64,000 nucleotides of DNA from Nocardia aurantiaca (GCF_009708175.1 NZ_WMBB01000001.1:744001-808000); one strand, 5' to 3'. Numbered from the stretch's first letter, positions 35,206-44,325 are shown. The notes: generated by a model from the sequence alone, not told the origin. A program made the numbers and translations.

Positions 35206-36771
35206 GTGACTGTCCGGACCGCTGTACCCACACGAGCCGCCAAGGCGCCGGTGATCCGGCCCGGCTCCCTTGTCACGATCGCCGCCCTGCTCATGGTGGC
35301 GGCGACCTTCGTGCCGCTGGGGTACATCGTGTCCACCCTGGTCTCGACCGGAGTGCACGAGACCGCACAGCTGGTGTTCCGCCCGCGCGTCGCCGAATTG
35401 CTGCGCAACACCGCCGAATTGGTGGTGCTGACCGTACCGATCTGCGTCGCGCTGGGCGTGGGCCTGGCCTGGATCGTCGAACGCACCGACGTGCCGGGCG
35501 CGGCCTGGTGGGGGCCGATCTTCGCGGCCCCCCTGGCGGTGCCGGCCTTCGTCAACAGCTACGGCTGGGTCAGCGCCATCCCCTCGCTGCACGGGTTGGG
35601 GGCGGGCGTGCTCGTCTCGACGGTCTCGTACTTCCCGCTGGTGTACCTGCCGGCGGCCGCCACGCTACGGCGGTTGGATCCCGCGGTGGAGGAATCGGCT
35701 CGGGCTCTCGGCTCCGGGCCGGTCGCCGTATTCGCGCGCATCGTGCTACCCCAGCTACGGCTGGCCATTCTCGGTGGCGGACTGCTGATCTCGCTGCACC
35801 TGCTGGCCGAGTACGGCGCGTTCGCCATGATCCGGTTCGACACCTTCACCACCGCCATCTTCCAGCAGTACCAGTCCAGCTTCGCGGGCGCGGCGGGCAG
35901 CACGCTCTCCGGCGTACTCGTGGTGCTGTGCCTGGTGCTGCTGGCCGGTGAGGCCGCCGTGCGCGGACGGGCCCGCTACGCCCGGGTCGGCGCCGGTGCG
36001 CAGCGCGGCGCGAACCGGATTCGGCTGGGCCTGGGCGCAATTCCCATGCTCACGCTGCTGACCGCCGTGCTGGCGGCCACGCTCGGGGTGCCGCTGTGGA
36101 CCATCGGGCGCTGGCTGACGATCGGCGGCGCCGCGGTGTGGAACACCGCTGATATCGGCGAATCCCTCGCGCAGACCATCGGTTTGGCCGCCACCGCCGC
36201 GGTGATCACGACCCTGTGCGCGTTCCCGGTGGCCTGGGTCGCGGTCCGTTCCACCTCGCGGTTCGCGCGAATCATCGAAGGGGCCAACTACATCACCAGT
36301 TCGCTGCCGGGCATCGTGATCGCGCTGGCGTTGGTGACCGTCTCGATTCGCTGGCTGCCCGCGCTCTATCAGACGGCCGCGACCATCCTGGCCGCCTACA
36401 CCCTGATGTTCCTGCCGCGCGCCCTGGTGAGCGTGCGCGCCGGGCTGGCCCAGGTGCCGGTGGGGCTGGAGGAGGCGTCGCAGGTACTCGGAAAATCCCC
36501 GGCCGCCACCTTCTTCCGGATCACGCTGCGGCTCACCGCGCCCGCGGCGGCCGCGGCGGCGGCCATGGTGTTCGTGGCCGTGGCCACCGAACTGACCGCC
36601 ACCTTGCTGCTGGCCCCCAATGGCACCGACACCCTCGCCATGCAGTTCTGGCAGCTGTCGGGCGAACTGGACTATGCTGCGGCCGCGCCGTACGCGCTGA
36701 TCATGATCATCGTCTCGGTGCCGGTCACCTATCTGCTGTTCACCCAATCCAGGAAGGCGGCGGGATTGTGA
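35206..36771 (+). CDS. iron ABC transporter permease (FbpB-like, duplicated)
   Basis: 521 residues with about 12 transmembrane segments in two similar halves, each with the EAA-loop permease mark (EESARALGSGPVAVFARIVLP near 165 and EEASQVLGKSPAATFFRITLR near 425). This fused double permease is the usual form of ferric-iron importers of the Fbp/Sfu type. It starts with GTG two bases after the binding-protein stop and its own stop overlaps the ATPase start (GTGA), so the three genes are one unit. Confidence 0.93.
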   Translation: MTVRTAVPTRAAKAPVIRPGSLVTIAALLMVAATFVPLGYIVSTLVSTGVHETAQLVFRPRVAELLRNTAELVVLTVPICVALGVGLAWIVERTDVPGAAWWGPIFAAPLAVPAFVNSYGWVSAIPSLHGLGAGVLVSTVSYFPLVYLPAAATLRRLDPAVEESARALGSGPVAVFARIVLPQLRLAILGGGLLISLHLLAEYGAFAMIRFDTFTTAIFQQYQSSFAGAAGSTLSGVLVVLCLVLLAGEAAVRGRARYARVGAGAQRGANRIRLGLGAIPMLTLLTAVLAATLGVPLWTIGRWLTIGGAAVWNTADIGESLAQTIGLAATAAVITTLCAFPVAWVAVRSTSRFARIIEGANYITSSLPGIVIALALVTVSIRWLPALYQTAATILAAYTLMFLPRALVSVRAGLAQVPVGLEEASQVLGKSPAATFFRITLRLTAPAAAAAAAMVFVAVATELTATLLLAPNGTDTLAMQFWQLSGELDYAAAAPYALIMIIVSVPVTYLLFTQSRKAAGL

Positions 36772-37889
36772 GTCGTCTTGTCGTAGACCAGGTTCGCAAG
36801 ACCTTCGGACAGGCGCCGGTGCTGGACGGCATCAGCCTCGACGTGGCCGACGGCAGTGCCACGGCGGTGGTCGGGTCCTCCGGGTGCGGGAAGACCACGC
36901 TGCTGCGGGTGATCGCCGGATTCGAGAACCCGGATGCCGGATCGGTCTCGGTCGGCGGGGAAACCATTGCCCGCCAAGGCTTCTCCGTGCCGCCGCATCG
37001 GCGCCGGATCGGCTACGTGGCACAGGACGGCGCGCTGTTCCCGCATCTGACCGTCGGGCAGAACATCGCCTACGGGCTCGGTGGCGGCTTCGGCGGGCGG
37101 CGCAAGCACCGGCAGCACGTCGCCGAACTGCTCGAGATGGTCTCGCTGGACCCGTCTTATGCCGATCGGCGTCCTCATCAGCTCTCCGGCGGGCAGCAGC
37201 AGCGCGTCGCCCTGGCCCGCGCCATGGCCCGCAAACCCGACCTCATGCTGCTCGACGAACCCTTCAGCGCGCTGGACACCGGACTGCGCGCCGCCACCCG
37301 GCACGCGGTCGCCGAAGCCCTGCGCGCCGCGGGCATGACCAGCATCCTGGTCACCCACGATCAGGAGGAGGCGCTGTCCTTCGCCGATCAGGTGGCGGTC
37401 ATGTGCTCGGGCCGCTTCACCCAGGTCGGCACGCCCGAGCAGGTGTACGCGGCCCCCGCGGACCTGTTCACGGCGGGATTCCTCGGCGACACAGTGCTTC
37501 TCGATGCCGCCATCGGCTCGGAGACGGCCGAGACCGTCCTCGGCCGCATTCCCGTGCAGGTGAACGCGCCCACGGGCGCGGGCGCGGTCATGCTGCGGCC
37601 CGAACAGTTGCTGGCGCGGGCCGCCACCGACGGCCACACCGGTTGTGCCACCGTGCGCGCTCTCGAATTCCGCGGCGCGGACGTCATGCTCACCCTCGAC
37701 CTCGACGGCTGCCGCGAACTCATCCAGGTGCGCCGGGTGAGTGTGGACGCGCCCACGGTCGGCGACCGGGTGGACCTCGAAGTCCTCGGTGCCGCAGTCG
37801 CTTTCACCGCCGAACAGTGCGCCGCCGCCGGACGGTCACCCAGCGCAGCGGTCGCGGCGGACGTGCCGGACGCGTTCTCCGCGGTCTGA
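36768..37889 (+). CDS. iron ABC transporter ATP-binding protein (FbpC-like)
   Basis: A 373-residue ABC ATPase: Walker A GSSGCGKTT near 37, signature LSGGQQQR near 141, Walker B DLMLLDEPFSALD near 157, and the switch His in VTHDQEEAL near 198. A C-terminal TOBE-type regulatory region (about 240-373) fits the iron/sulfate/polyamine group. It energises uptake through the adjoining permease. The start is GTG overlapping the permease stop. A Pro/Ala-rich tail of about 20 residues is not conserved in the family. Confidence 0.93.
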   Translation: MSRLVVDQVRKTFGQAPVLDGISLDVADGSATAVVGSSGCGKTTLLRVIAGFENPDAGSVSVGGETIARQGFSVPPHRRRIGYVAQDGALFPHLTVGQNIAYGLGGGFGGRRKHRQHVAELLEMVSLDPSYADRRPHQLSGGQQQRVALARAMARKPDLMLLDEPFSALDTGLRAATRHAVAEALRAAGMTSILVTHDQEEALSFADQVAVMCSGRFTQVGTPEQVYAAPADLFTAGFLGDTVLLDAAIGSETAETVLGRIPVQVNAPTGAGAVMLRPEQLLARAATDGHTGCATVRALEFRGADVMLTLDLDGCRELIQVRRVSVDAPTVGDRVDLEVLGAAVAFTAEQCAAAGRSPSAAVAADVPDAFSAV

Positions 37890-38019
37890 TCGATCGGCGC
37901 TGCGGCCATCCGGCTGCCGAAATGTGACCGATCGGTTCGGGGAAGTACCTATAGTGGCGCGGAGGCCGAATCGTCGGCTGTGGAGGCGAACTGCCTCAGC
38001 CCGTCCCGAAGGAGACCCG

Positions 38020-38373
38020 GTGCGCCGCACACTGCTCGCCACATCCGCTCTCGCCGCCGCGTGCTTGCTGGCACCGCCGGCCGCCGCCGAGCCGCCCGCC
38101 GATCCGGCGGTGAAGGTGCAGGCGGTGTACGGACCCGAGCAGTTCCCCATGGCGGGTGTGGCCGCCGATATCGCGCCCTGCGGCGGCGGCGCGAATGTCG
38201 CCACCGTCACCACCGGTACCGACGGCACGGCCGTCTATACCGGTGCGCTCGGCTGCTACCGGGTTCAGGTCAGCACCCCTATCGGCTGCGCGCTCGACGG
38301 CGACGCCGCGCTCCAGGTCACCTCGGTGCCGGGCGTCACTCCGCTGGCGACCTTCCGTTTCCGCTGCGCCTGA
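38020..38373 (+). CDS. small secreted protein of unknown function
   Basis: 117 residues. A Sec signal peptide (VRRTLLATSALAAACLLAPPAAAEP) is probably cleaved near residue 25. The mature domain of about 90 residues has four cysteines (APCGG, LGCYR, IGCAL, FRCA) that could form two disulfides and a beta-rich pattern. AAGGAG lies eight bases before the GTG at 38020. I do not recognise the family. It stands alone downstream of the iron transporter. Confidence 0.7.
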   Translation: MRRTLLATSALAAACLLAPPAAAEPPADPAVKVQAVYGPEQFPMAGVAADIAPCGGGANVATVTTGTDGTAVYTGALGCYRVQVSTPIGCALDGDAALQVTSVPGVTPLATFRFRCA

Positions 38374-38530
38374 CGTTTTCCGGGGCCCGCGTCCGCACGC
38401 TCCCACGGACTGTGACCGTCTCCACTTCCCGGACTTAACGCAGCGGGCAGCTGTTAATCTCGGCCGAAGATAGCTGCTCGTTATTGCTGTACGCGGAAGG
38501 CGTCGCATCACCGACGGAGAAGGTGACGAG

Positions 38531-39895
38531 ATGGGCGCGAAGTTCGCGTTGGCACAACAACCCCACAGCATTGCCGCGCCCATAGTCGTCCGCAGGCTCG
38601 CGATCCGGGTCGAGGCCGTGGCCGCGCTGCTCGGGGCGGCGGTGGCGGGTCTGCTGCTGATGGCCCCGCTCGACCTCGCTGGCACCCCCGAAGGCCCGGT
38701 CTTGCAGCTGGACCTGCTGGTGCTGAACATGCCGCGGGCCGCGGCGGCGGGCGCGGCGTTCGCGGTGGTGTCGGCGGCGCTGGTGGTCGCGCTCGGGCGG
38801 CGCACCGCATGGGTCGCCTCATGCGGTAGCGCGGTCGTGCTGCTGGTCGACCAGCTCTGGAATCGAGACGCGGCCGCCGCGGGGAACCTCACCACCGCGA
38901 ACTACATCGACTGCATTTTCAGCGGCATCCTGCTCGGTGCGCTCGCGGTGGCGGTCTTCGGCAAGCCGATCGCGACGGGCGCGTACCTGATCGGCGCGCT
39001 GGGCGCGATCCTGATCGGCGATCAGACGTCGCTGCCGCCCTCGGGCGGCGGCGGCAATCCGCTCATTCAATGGGCTTCGGTGGCGACACCGCCGATGTGG
39101 CTGCTCCTGCTGACCGTCCTGCTGTTGGCCGCGGGAACCGCCGTGCAGCATTTCGAGCCGGCGGGCGAGGAGGAGAACACCGATCTGGCGATCGGCCCGA
39201 TCCTGTCCGCGCTGGTGCTGGTCACCGCGACCACGCTGTCGACGGAATGGCTGGTGCGGCATGCGGGCACACCCGCGCAGATCGGGGTGACCGTGGCCAT
39301 CACCATCGGCGCGGCCGTAGTCGCGGCCCTGCTGCTGCCGGGACGCGAGGGAGTCCTGGTGCTGCTGGCGGTGGCGGTGGCCAATGCGGGCAGCGCGGTC
39401 ATCGCGGTGCCCCGGCCGGATTGGACCGCGCCGCTGCCGGTCCTCGCGGTGGTGGCGGGGCTGGCGGCCGGACGGCGGTGGCGTTCCCCGTGGATCGCGC
39501 TGGCCGTGACCGGTGGACTGGCGGTCTTCGCGGCCCTCACCGCGCACGCGGCGCACCAGTACGCGGTGATTCCGGTGCTCGGTGTCGCCCTCACCGCGCT
39601 CATCATCGGGTTCTGCTTCGGTGCGGCCGTGCCGAAGACCGCCGGCAGCGCCGTGGTGGCGATGGCGGTGATGATCGTGCCGTGCCTGGTGGTGGCGCTG
39701 CGCGGCAGCAGTTTCGGCCGGGTCGCCTATTCGCCGCGCTGGTATCGGGATCCGAACGCGGCCACCTCCGCGATGCCCGGCTGGATGGCCCTGGTGATCA
39801 CTCTCGGTTGCGCTGCCGGGGTGTATCTGCTCTGGCGGATCCGTGCGCCGCGGGACCTGGCCGCGCCCGAGTCCCGGCGCCGACTCAGCGCCTGA
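38531..39895 (+). CDS. polytopic membrane protein of unknown function
   Basis: 454 residues with about 12 predicted transmembrane segments, Ala/Val/Leu-rich throughout. No transport or catalytic motif is visible. An N-terminal cytoplasmic head of about 25 residues precedes the first helix. GGAGAAGGTGACGAG lies before the ATG. It is followed after 50 bases by a mycothiol-type metal-binding protein gene on the same strand. Function cannot be assigned. Confidence 0.75.
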   Translation: MGAKFALAQQPHSIAAPIVVRRLAIRVEAVAALLGAAVAGLLLMAPLDLAGTPEGPVLQLDLLVLNMPRAAAAGAAFAVVSAALVVALGRRTAWVASCGSAVVLLVDQLWNRDAAAAGNLTTANYIDCIFSGILLGALAVAVFGKPIATGAYLIGALGAILIGDQTSLPPSGGGGNPLIQWASVATPPMWLLLLTVLLLAAGTAVQHFEPAGEEENTDLAIGPILSALVLVTATTLSTEWLVRHAGTPAQIGVTVAITIGAAVVAALLLPGREGVLVLLAVAVANAGSAVIAVPRPDWTAPLPVLAVVAGLAAGRRWRSPWIALAVTGGLAVFAALTAHAAHQYAVIPVLGVALTALIIGFCFGAAVPKTAGSAVVAMAVMIVPCLVVALRGSSFGRVAYSPRWYRDPNAATSAMPGWMALVITLGCAAGVYLLWRIRAPRDLAAPESRRRLSA

Positions 39896-39946
39896 TCCCC
39901 TGCCCGAGGGGCGCAAAACGCCTTGCCGCAGGGCTAGTCTGGCCGC

Positions 39947-40546
39947 ATGCCCGACACGTCACCGGTGGACCCGACGATCGATCTCCTGGAGCGGGCGATC
40001 GCCCAGATGGGCGATGTCATCGCCGCGATCACCCCGGACCAGGCGTCCCTGCCGACACCGTGCGAGAACTGGCATGTGCGTCGGCTGGTCGACCACATCG
40101 TGGGCCAGATCCTGCGCGACTTCGCCACCGCGGCGCGTGGGGGAACGCCGGACTGGGGCGCGCCACACGACGCCGTCGGCGCGGACTGGGCCGCCGAGTT
40201 CCGCAGCCGCGCGCAGCCGCTGCTCGAGATCTGGCGCGCCGCCGACCTGGAGCGGCCGGTGCCCGGCATGGGCGGGGAGGCCCCGCTGCGCGGTCGCGCC
40301 GACCAGCAGATCACCGAATTCGCCATGCACGCCTGGGATCTCACCCGCGCCACCGGGCAGCGCCGCACCCTTGATCCCGAGCTCGCCGAACACGGCTTGA
40401 CCTGGTCGAAGCAGGTCCTGAAGCCCGAATTCCGCGGTCCGGGAAAGGCTTTCGGGATCGAAGTGCCGATCGCCGCCGACGCGCCCGCCTACGACCGGCT
40501 GGCCGCGTGGTTCGGCCGCGATCCGGGTTGGCGGCCCGAGGCCTGA
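39947..40546 (+). CDS. TIGR03086-family metal-binding protein (DinB-like, mycothiol-type)
   Basis: 199 residues of the four-helix DinB_2/MDMPI_N superfamily. The three metal ligands of the family can be placed: His in NWHVRRLVDHIVG near residue 45-49, and the late FAMHAWDLTRATG near 125. TPCENWHVRRLVDH is the characteristic opening. Relatives in actinobacteria use or bind mycothiol (maleylpyruvate isomerase type). The ORF has a normal length; the substrate is unknown. Confidence 0.85.
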   Translation: MPDTSPVDPTIDLLERAIAQMGDVIAAITPDQASLPTPCENWHVRRLVDHIVGQILRDFATAARGGTPDWGAPHDAVGADWAAEFRSRAQPLLEIWRAADLERPVPGMGGEAPLRGRADQQITEFAMHAWDLTRATGQRRTLDPELAEHGLTWSKQVLKPEFRGPGKAFGIEVPIAADAPAYDRLAAWFGRDPGWRPEA

Positions 40547-40549
40547 CCA

Positions 40550-41818
40550 CTATCGGCCGAAGCGGGTATCCACCCAGGTCAGGGCGTCATTGAACGAGGC
40601 GTCGAGTACACCGCGGTGATCCGCGCCCAGGTAGGTGCGGTATTGCACCGGCTGTCCGCCGGCGCGCTGCTGGACCACCATGGCATCGGTGGCCACTGCC
40701 GGGATGGTGGTGTCGGCGCGGCCCTGCAAGACCAGCAGCGGTTGGGTGAAAGTCAATGCGCTGGGGTCATTCTCGTTCAGCACCCGGGCCAGCGCGGAGA
40801 CATCGCCGCCGCCGGTGAAGACATCGCCGGCGGTGAGGCCGCCCCACGAATCCTGCTGCCGCAGTTGGCCGATGCAGCCGGTGTCGGCCAGCGTGAGCAT
40901 GGACAGCGCACGGGGCGTGAGGAATCGGGCCGGATCCAGCGCGGAGACTGTCTGCGCGCCGCGAATGATCAATGGCAGGAACGACACCGCGCCGCCGGTG
41001 AGCGGGGCCAGCGCCCAGGGCACGCCCGCGGTCGTGGCCAGCTGCGACGCCTGCAGCCCGATGCCCAGATGCGAGACGGGCGCCAGCGCCACCGAGCCCA
41101 GCAGCTGGAGCTCGGGCGCCCACTGCTGGGCCTGCGCATCGGTGAAGACCGCCGCCTGTCCGCCCTGAGAGTGGCCCATGGCCACCCAGCGGACGCCGAT
41201 ATCCGGGTCGACCTCCCGGGCGGCCCTGGCCATATCGGTGACGGCCCGCTGTTCGGCGGTGCCGATCAGGTAGCCGTGTGAACCGGGCGTGCCCAGCCCC
41301 TGATAGTCGGTCTGCGCCACCGCGTACCCGGCCGCGATCCAGCGCTCCTGCAGACGGCGCACCAGCGAGGTGTAGTCGTGGGCGGGGAAATCGGGGGAGG
41401 TGTCCTGTGAGGGCGCGCAGACGTCGGCGACGCCGGTGGTGCCATGTGCCCAGGAGATCAGCGGCCAGCCGCCCGTCGGCGGGGCGCCGTCGGGGACCGC
41501 GAGGGTGCCGGACACGGCGACCGGATTGCCCTGCATGTCGACCGAGCGGTACAGCACCAGGTAGTTGCGTGCGCCCGCGAGGGCGGGATCGCCTGTGAGC
41601 GCGCGTAATTGGATCACCGAACCCGGGGTGCCCGGGACCCGGTCCTCAGCCGGGAAGTAGAACGACGCGGGCAGCGGCGCCACCGGTGCGGCGGTAACCG
41701 GCGCGGCCAGGGTCAGGCCCGCGATCGCGGCCGTCAGGACGGTGGTGAATCCCCCGACGAATGAGCGCGAGGCACGACGCCGCGGCTGTTGTGCACAGGC
41801 GCTCTCCTTCTCGGACAC
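40550..41818 (-). CDS. secreted lipase (PF03583 type)
   Basis: 422 residues. An N-terminal signal (FVGGFTTVLTAAIAGLTLAAPVTAAP) follows a basic head. The alpha/beta hydrolase carries the nucleophile in MGHSQGGQAAVF near 205, the oxyanion region SWAHGTTGVAD near 123, the Asp in QGRADTTIPAV near 357 and the His in GADHRGVL near 395. It belongs to the secretory-lipase family of Mycobacteriales and fungi. The start is GTG at 41818, with GAGGG only two bases away. Its stop is convergent with the preceding gene, three bases apart. Confidence 0.9.
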   Translation of the reverse strand: MSEKESACAQQPRRRASRSFVGGFTTVLTAAIAGLTLAAPVTAAPVAPLPASFYFPAEDRVPGTPGSVIQLRALTGDPALAGARNYLVLYRSVDMQGNPVAVSGTLAVPDGAPPTGGWPLISWAHGTTGVADVCAPSQDTSPDFPAHDYTSLVRRLQERWIAAGYAVAQTDYQGLGTPGSHGYLIGTAEQRAVTDMARAAREVDPDIGVRWVAMGHSQGGQAAVFTDAQAQQWAPELQLLGSVALAPVSHLGIGLQASQLATTAGVPWALAPLTGGAVSFLPLIIRGAQTVSALDPARFLTPRALSMLTLADTGCIGQLRQQDSWGGLTAGDVFTGGGDVSALARVLNENDPSALTFTQPLLVLQGRADTTIPAVATDAMVVQQRAGGQPVQYRTYLGADHRGVLDASFNDALTWVDTRFGR

Positions 41819-42363
41819 CCCTCAGAACATACCGTTCCGTCCTTATTTCAGAGGGAAAGCGGGGCCGTTCGCCTTGCGAAAGGGGTGGCTACCGTGCCGT
41901 GCTCGACCGGCGCGATCATCGACATCGTCCGCGCCCAGTCCTACGGGGCACGTCCCGTTTCCGCATGGTTCCGGCGATCGTGGTCATGGCCCCTGGAATC
42001 ATCCGCTCGATGGCCCGAAACCGTCACCGCCCCAACGAGTCCGGCCACCTGCCGCATCGGCGACCCATAGAGCCGACCGTACCGTGAAACGCGCTCGCGG
42101 TGTCCGGCTGCCTCCTGCACAACCGGACACCGCGATGCGACTTCTACCTTCGTCCCTGCGACCGCTGATCGGAATCCCAATCGGTCACGATGGCACGATA
42201 AGTCAGTCCGGCCGATAGGCTCCTACTCGGTCCGCGTGCTGATCCGGGTCGGCACGTCAAGGCAGGCTGAGGCGAAAGCCTATACGGCCCGCGCTCGCGG
42301 ACCGACACACCGAATGACGGCATGCTGACGCCAGGCGGTGTGGGTACCAGCTTGAATTGCTTC
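41819..42363. other. 545-base gene-free stretch with a strong hairpin
   Basis: No reading frame here has a ribosome site or coding composition. The main structure is a perfect 13-base stem, TCGCGGTGTCCGG (42095-42107) with CCGGACACCGCGA (42123-42135), loop 15 bases containing CCTCC. It marks the start of the accessory stretch that ends at tRNA-Arg. Confidence 0.5.
42095..42135. ncRNA. possible structured RNA element (13-bp stem-loop)
   Basis: A perfect 13-base-pair stem with a 15-base loop that contains CCTCC, complementary to a Shine-Dalgarno sequence. There is no T-run and it is far (230 bases) from the next gene, so it is neither an ordinary terminator nor a simple leader. A small RNA or processed element is possible; nothing else supports it. 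Confidence 0.3.
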
Positions 42364-42687
42364 ATGAGCCGATACCGAACCCGGCATATCGCGTCCTGGA
42401 TCGTCGTCGCCGCCGGCCTGGCGGCTGGCATGCTCACCCAGCCAGTCGCTTCGGCGCAGCCCGTATCGTCACTTCATGCGACATCCCCCGGCCGGGCGAC
42501 CTCGCTATGGGTGGCACGCACCGCCGCTCCACAGGGCGAGAATTCCTGGTGGACGGGCTGTCAAGACCGCAGCTGGGCGGTTAGGGGCTGTGCTCAGTAC
42601 AACCGGCAACAGCTCGGCTCGGCATGGTGTGCTCCGAACGGCGATAGATTCCTGTGTGGACCGTATAGCCAGAATTCTGGCAATTAG
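42364..42687 (+). CDS. small secreted four-cysteine protein
   Basis: 107 residues. The signal peptide (RHIASWIVVAAGLAAGMLTQ then PVASA) is probably cleaved near residue 28. The mature part, about 75 residues, ends in a Cys/Trp/Asn-rich region with four cysteines (TGCQD, RGCAQ, AWCAP, FLCGP), fitting a small disulfide-stabilised exported protein. The first 28 or so residues after the signal have no cysteine. Start is the ATG at 42364; no strong ribosome site is seen. I do not recognise a family. Base composition is lower in GC than the neighbours. Confidence 0.5.
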   Translation: MSRYRTRHIASWIVVAAGLAAGMLTQPVASAQPVSSLHATSPGRATSLWVARTAAPQGENSWWTGCQDRSWAVRGCAQYNRQQLGSAWCAPNGDRFLCGPYSQNSGN

Positions 42688-42924
42688 CTGACGCTCAGCG
42701 CATCTGGAATCGCTACCCTGGCAGAAAAGCTCGGCGAGGAGTACTGCAATCTGTGCCGCACCGCGTGCACGTTCTCGCGGAGTCCGGCGAGATCAAGCCT
42801 GTCCCGGGCCTGTAACGGCCGGACCGGCCGGTGCTGTTCGAAGCCGGCGACGTTCATGACACGCACTGCGCGTACCGATCCGGGCGCGGTACGCGAAAGC
42901 CCGCTGAGGGGAGACGATTGGGGG

Positions 42925-43290
42925 GTGACCATCGAGGAGTTCATCGAGGCCCGGATCGACAAGCAGCAGGAAGCCGCCGAATTCGCCCTGCAGCTCGAGC
43001 ACGACTTCCGCGATACCGGCCGCGTAATCAATTACGAGTGGGTCCGTTTCGTGCGCCGTCATGGTGTCCATACCGCGCCGTCGTCGGTGTTCCTGCCGGG
43101 CGCGCCGACACCGGCCCAAACGCTGAGGCAGTGCGCGGCACTGCGCCATGCGATCGGTCTCATCCGCCTGGCGCACGTCCAGTCCGACGGGTACAGCGTC
43201 GACGAGGTGAGCCTAGAACTGGATCTGCGGCCGGTCGCCGCCATCTGGTCCGATCACCCCGACTATTGCCCCGAGTGGGCGCAGGCATGA
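42925..43290 (+). CDS. DUF6221 family protein
   Basis: 121 residues matching the pattern of actinobacterial DUF6221 proteins: an opening TIEEFIEARIDKQQEAA, an RQCAALRHAIGLI segment mid-chain, and the terminal SDHPDYCPEWAQ, which is the most diagnostic part. The GTG at 42925 is preferred because the family begins there; an upstream ATG (42856) is in frame. Function is unknown; such genes are common in mobile or plastic regions of Streptomyces and Nocardia, which agrees with the accessory look of this stretch. Confidence 0.65.
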   Translation: MTIEEFIEARIDKQQEAAEFALQLEHDFRDTGRVINYEWVRFVRRHGVHTAPSSVFLPGAPTPAQTLRQCAALRHAIGLIRLAHVQSDGYSVDEVSLELDLRPVAAIWSDHPDYCPEWAQA

Positions 43291-43317
43291 TGTACCGATC
43301 GAGTGGTGGCCGGCCGA

Positions 43318-43563
43318 ATGAATCAGCACACCCTGTCTGAGCATCACCCGTGCGGTTTCTATCGCTGCCGCGGCGAAATGTACGAAATTGGCAAGTACGA
43401 GTCGGTGGCCGAGGCCCGCTCGGTAGCCGAGGCCCAGATGGACTGCTCGATCGATTGGAGGCTGGTGCCATGCTTCAATGCGGGAACCATGTACGGCTAC
43501 CCGGGTGACGAGGGCAGCGCGCCCTGGAAGTTCATCATCAAGTGGGGCGACGACCTGGAGTGA
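43318..43563 (+). CDS. small hypothetical protein
   Basis: 81 residues from the ATG at 43318 (GTG at 43303 in frame upstream). It is acidic-aromatic with three or four cysteines (PCGFYRCRGEMYEIGKY and MDCSIDW, VPCFNAG). The pattern, cysteine pairs and tyrosines, is like small phage- or island-encoded proteins. It lies 27 bases after the DUF6221 gene on the same strand, so the two may be co-transcribed. No family recognised. Confidence 0.5.
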   Translation: MNQHTLSEHHPCGFYRCRGEMYEIGKYESVAEARSVAEAQMDCSIDWRLVPCFNAGTMYGYPGDEGSAPWKFIIKWGDDLE

Positions 43564-44046
43564 TCTTGTTGCGGACACCCCTGGTATTATGCTGGTCGCG
43601 TAGCGCATGAACTATACGCGCAGCAATTGCCCATCCGGGCATTGAATCATGAAGGCCACCACGTCACCCCGCGGTGGCCTTCGCCATCTCCAAGCCGTCA
43701 TCATGGCGCTGTTCTGATGACGCTGCATCACCCGATCCTGCGGTTGCCGCTGTGGTGGCCGAACGTGCTGGGCTGCTGGATGTTTCGGGCCCTTGGGCTG
43801 AGCATGAGACTGCGCATCCTGCCGCTGCCCACCGAACGGTTGGGTGCGTCGATCACTCCAAGCTGCGGGACGAGTTCGCGCCGGTCATGATCGGCACCGA
43901 GGGTGGACCACCGGCCATCACACATCACTGACGGCCACTGCCAACGAGGAGACGGTTTACGCCACTGTGAAACGACATCCGTAAATTGCGAGATGTCAAG
44001 GCGGGCAAGCTAATCCCGGCCTTGCCCACCTGCTGAAAGGTGGATA
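43564..44046. other. 483-base region without a well-supported gene
   Basis: A terminator-like hairpin lies at 43651-43682. A frame from a GTG at 43674 to 43931 gives 85 residues (AVAAVVAERAGLLDVSG inside) with plausible composition but its start lies in the hairpin and no ribosome site is seen. Near the right end GGGCAAG/CTTGCCC and CCACC/GGTGG dyads precede the next gene. Confidence 0.45.
43651..43682 (+). terminator. strong hairpin after the small accessory genes
   Basis: GAAGGCCACC (43651-43660) and GGTGGCCTTC (43673-43682) form a perfect 10-base stem with a 12-base loop, about 90 bases after the preceding gene. It lacks a T-run. Confidence 0.6.
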
Positions 44047-44325
44047 GTGGACCTCCTCCCGAAGACCAAGAGCGTGCTCGTTGGGTCGCGCCTCATCCTG
44101 ACCAAGGTCAACGAGGACGGCACCACCGCCCGCCATCATGACGGCACGACTGCAATGCAGTTCCGCTACATGATCGTGCCTGACAGCGAAGCCGATGCGA
44201 CCTCAGACCGGTACTCGGAAGGACTGTCCGCGAGCCAGGCCCTCTTGGGGCACCTGCTGGGCGACATCGTCGAAATCGCGCTCGATGATCAGCCGATCCG
44301 CGTGCGAGTACAGAGCATCGATTGA
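44047..44325 (+). CDS. stand-alone GreA/GreB C-terminal-domain-like protein
   Basis: 92 residues. The second half reads like the FKBP-like C-terminal domain of transcript-cleavage factors: YMIVPDSEADATSDRYSEGL then ASQALLGHLLGDIVEIAL, to be compared with the usual IVGxxEADxxxxxIS...SPLGRALLGKKVGDEVEV of GreA. The N-terminal coiled coil with the catalytic acidic tip is absent, so it could bind RNA polymerase but not stimulate cleavage. Start is the GTG at 44047 with GAAAGG upstream. It lies in the accessory stretch next to tRNA-Arg. Assignment rests on motif similarity only. Confidence 0.55.
   Translation: MDLLPKTKSVLVGSRLILTKVNEDGTTARHHDGTTAMQFRYMIVPDSEADATSDRYSEGLSASQALLGHLLGDIVEIALDDQPIRVRVQSID

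Noticed and set aside
41742..42218. A 158-codon frame in the lipase-upstream gap
   Set aside because: Pro/Arg/Ser-rich, starts inside the antisense of the lipase, no ribosome site, and crosses the 13-bp hairpin.
43674..43931. An 85-codon frame after the terminator-like hairpin
   Set aside because: Composition is plausible but the GTG start lies within the hairpin and no ribosome site exists; left as part of the gap entry.
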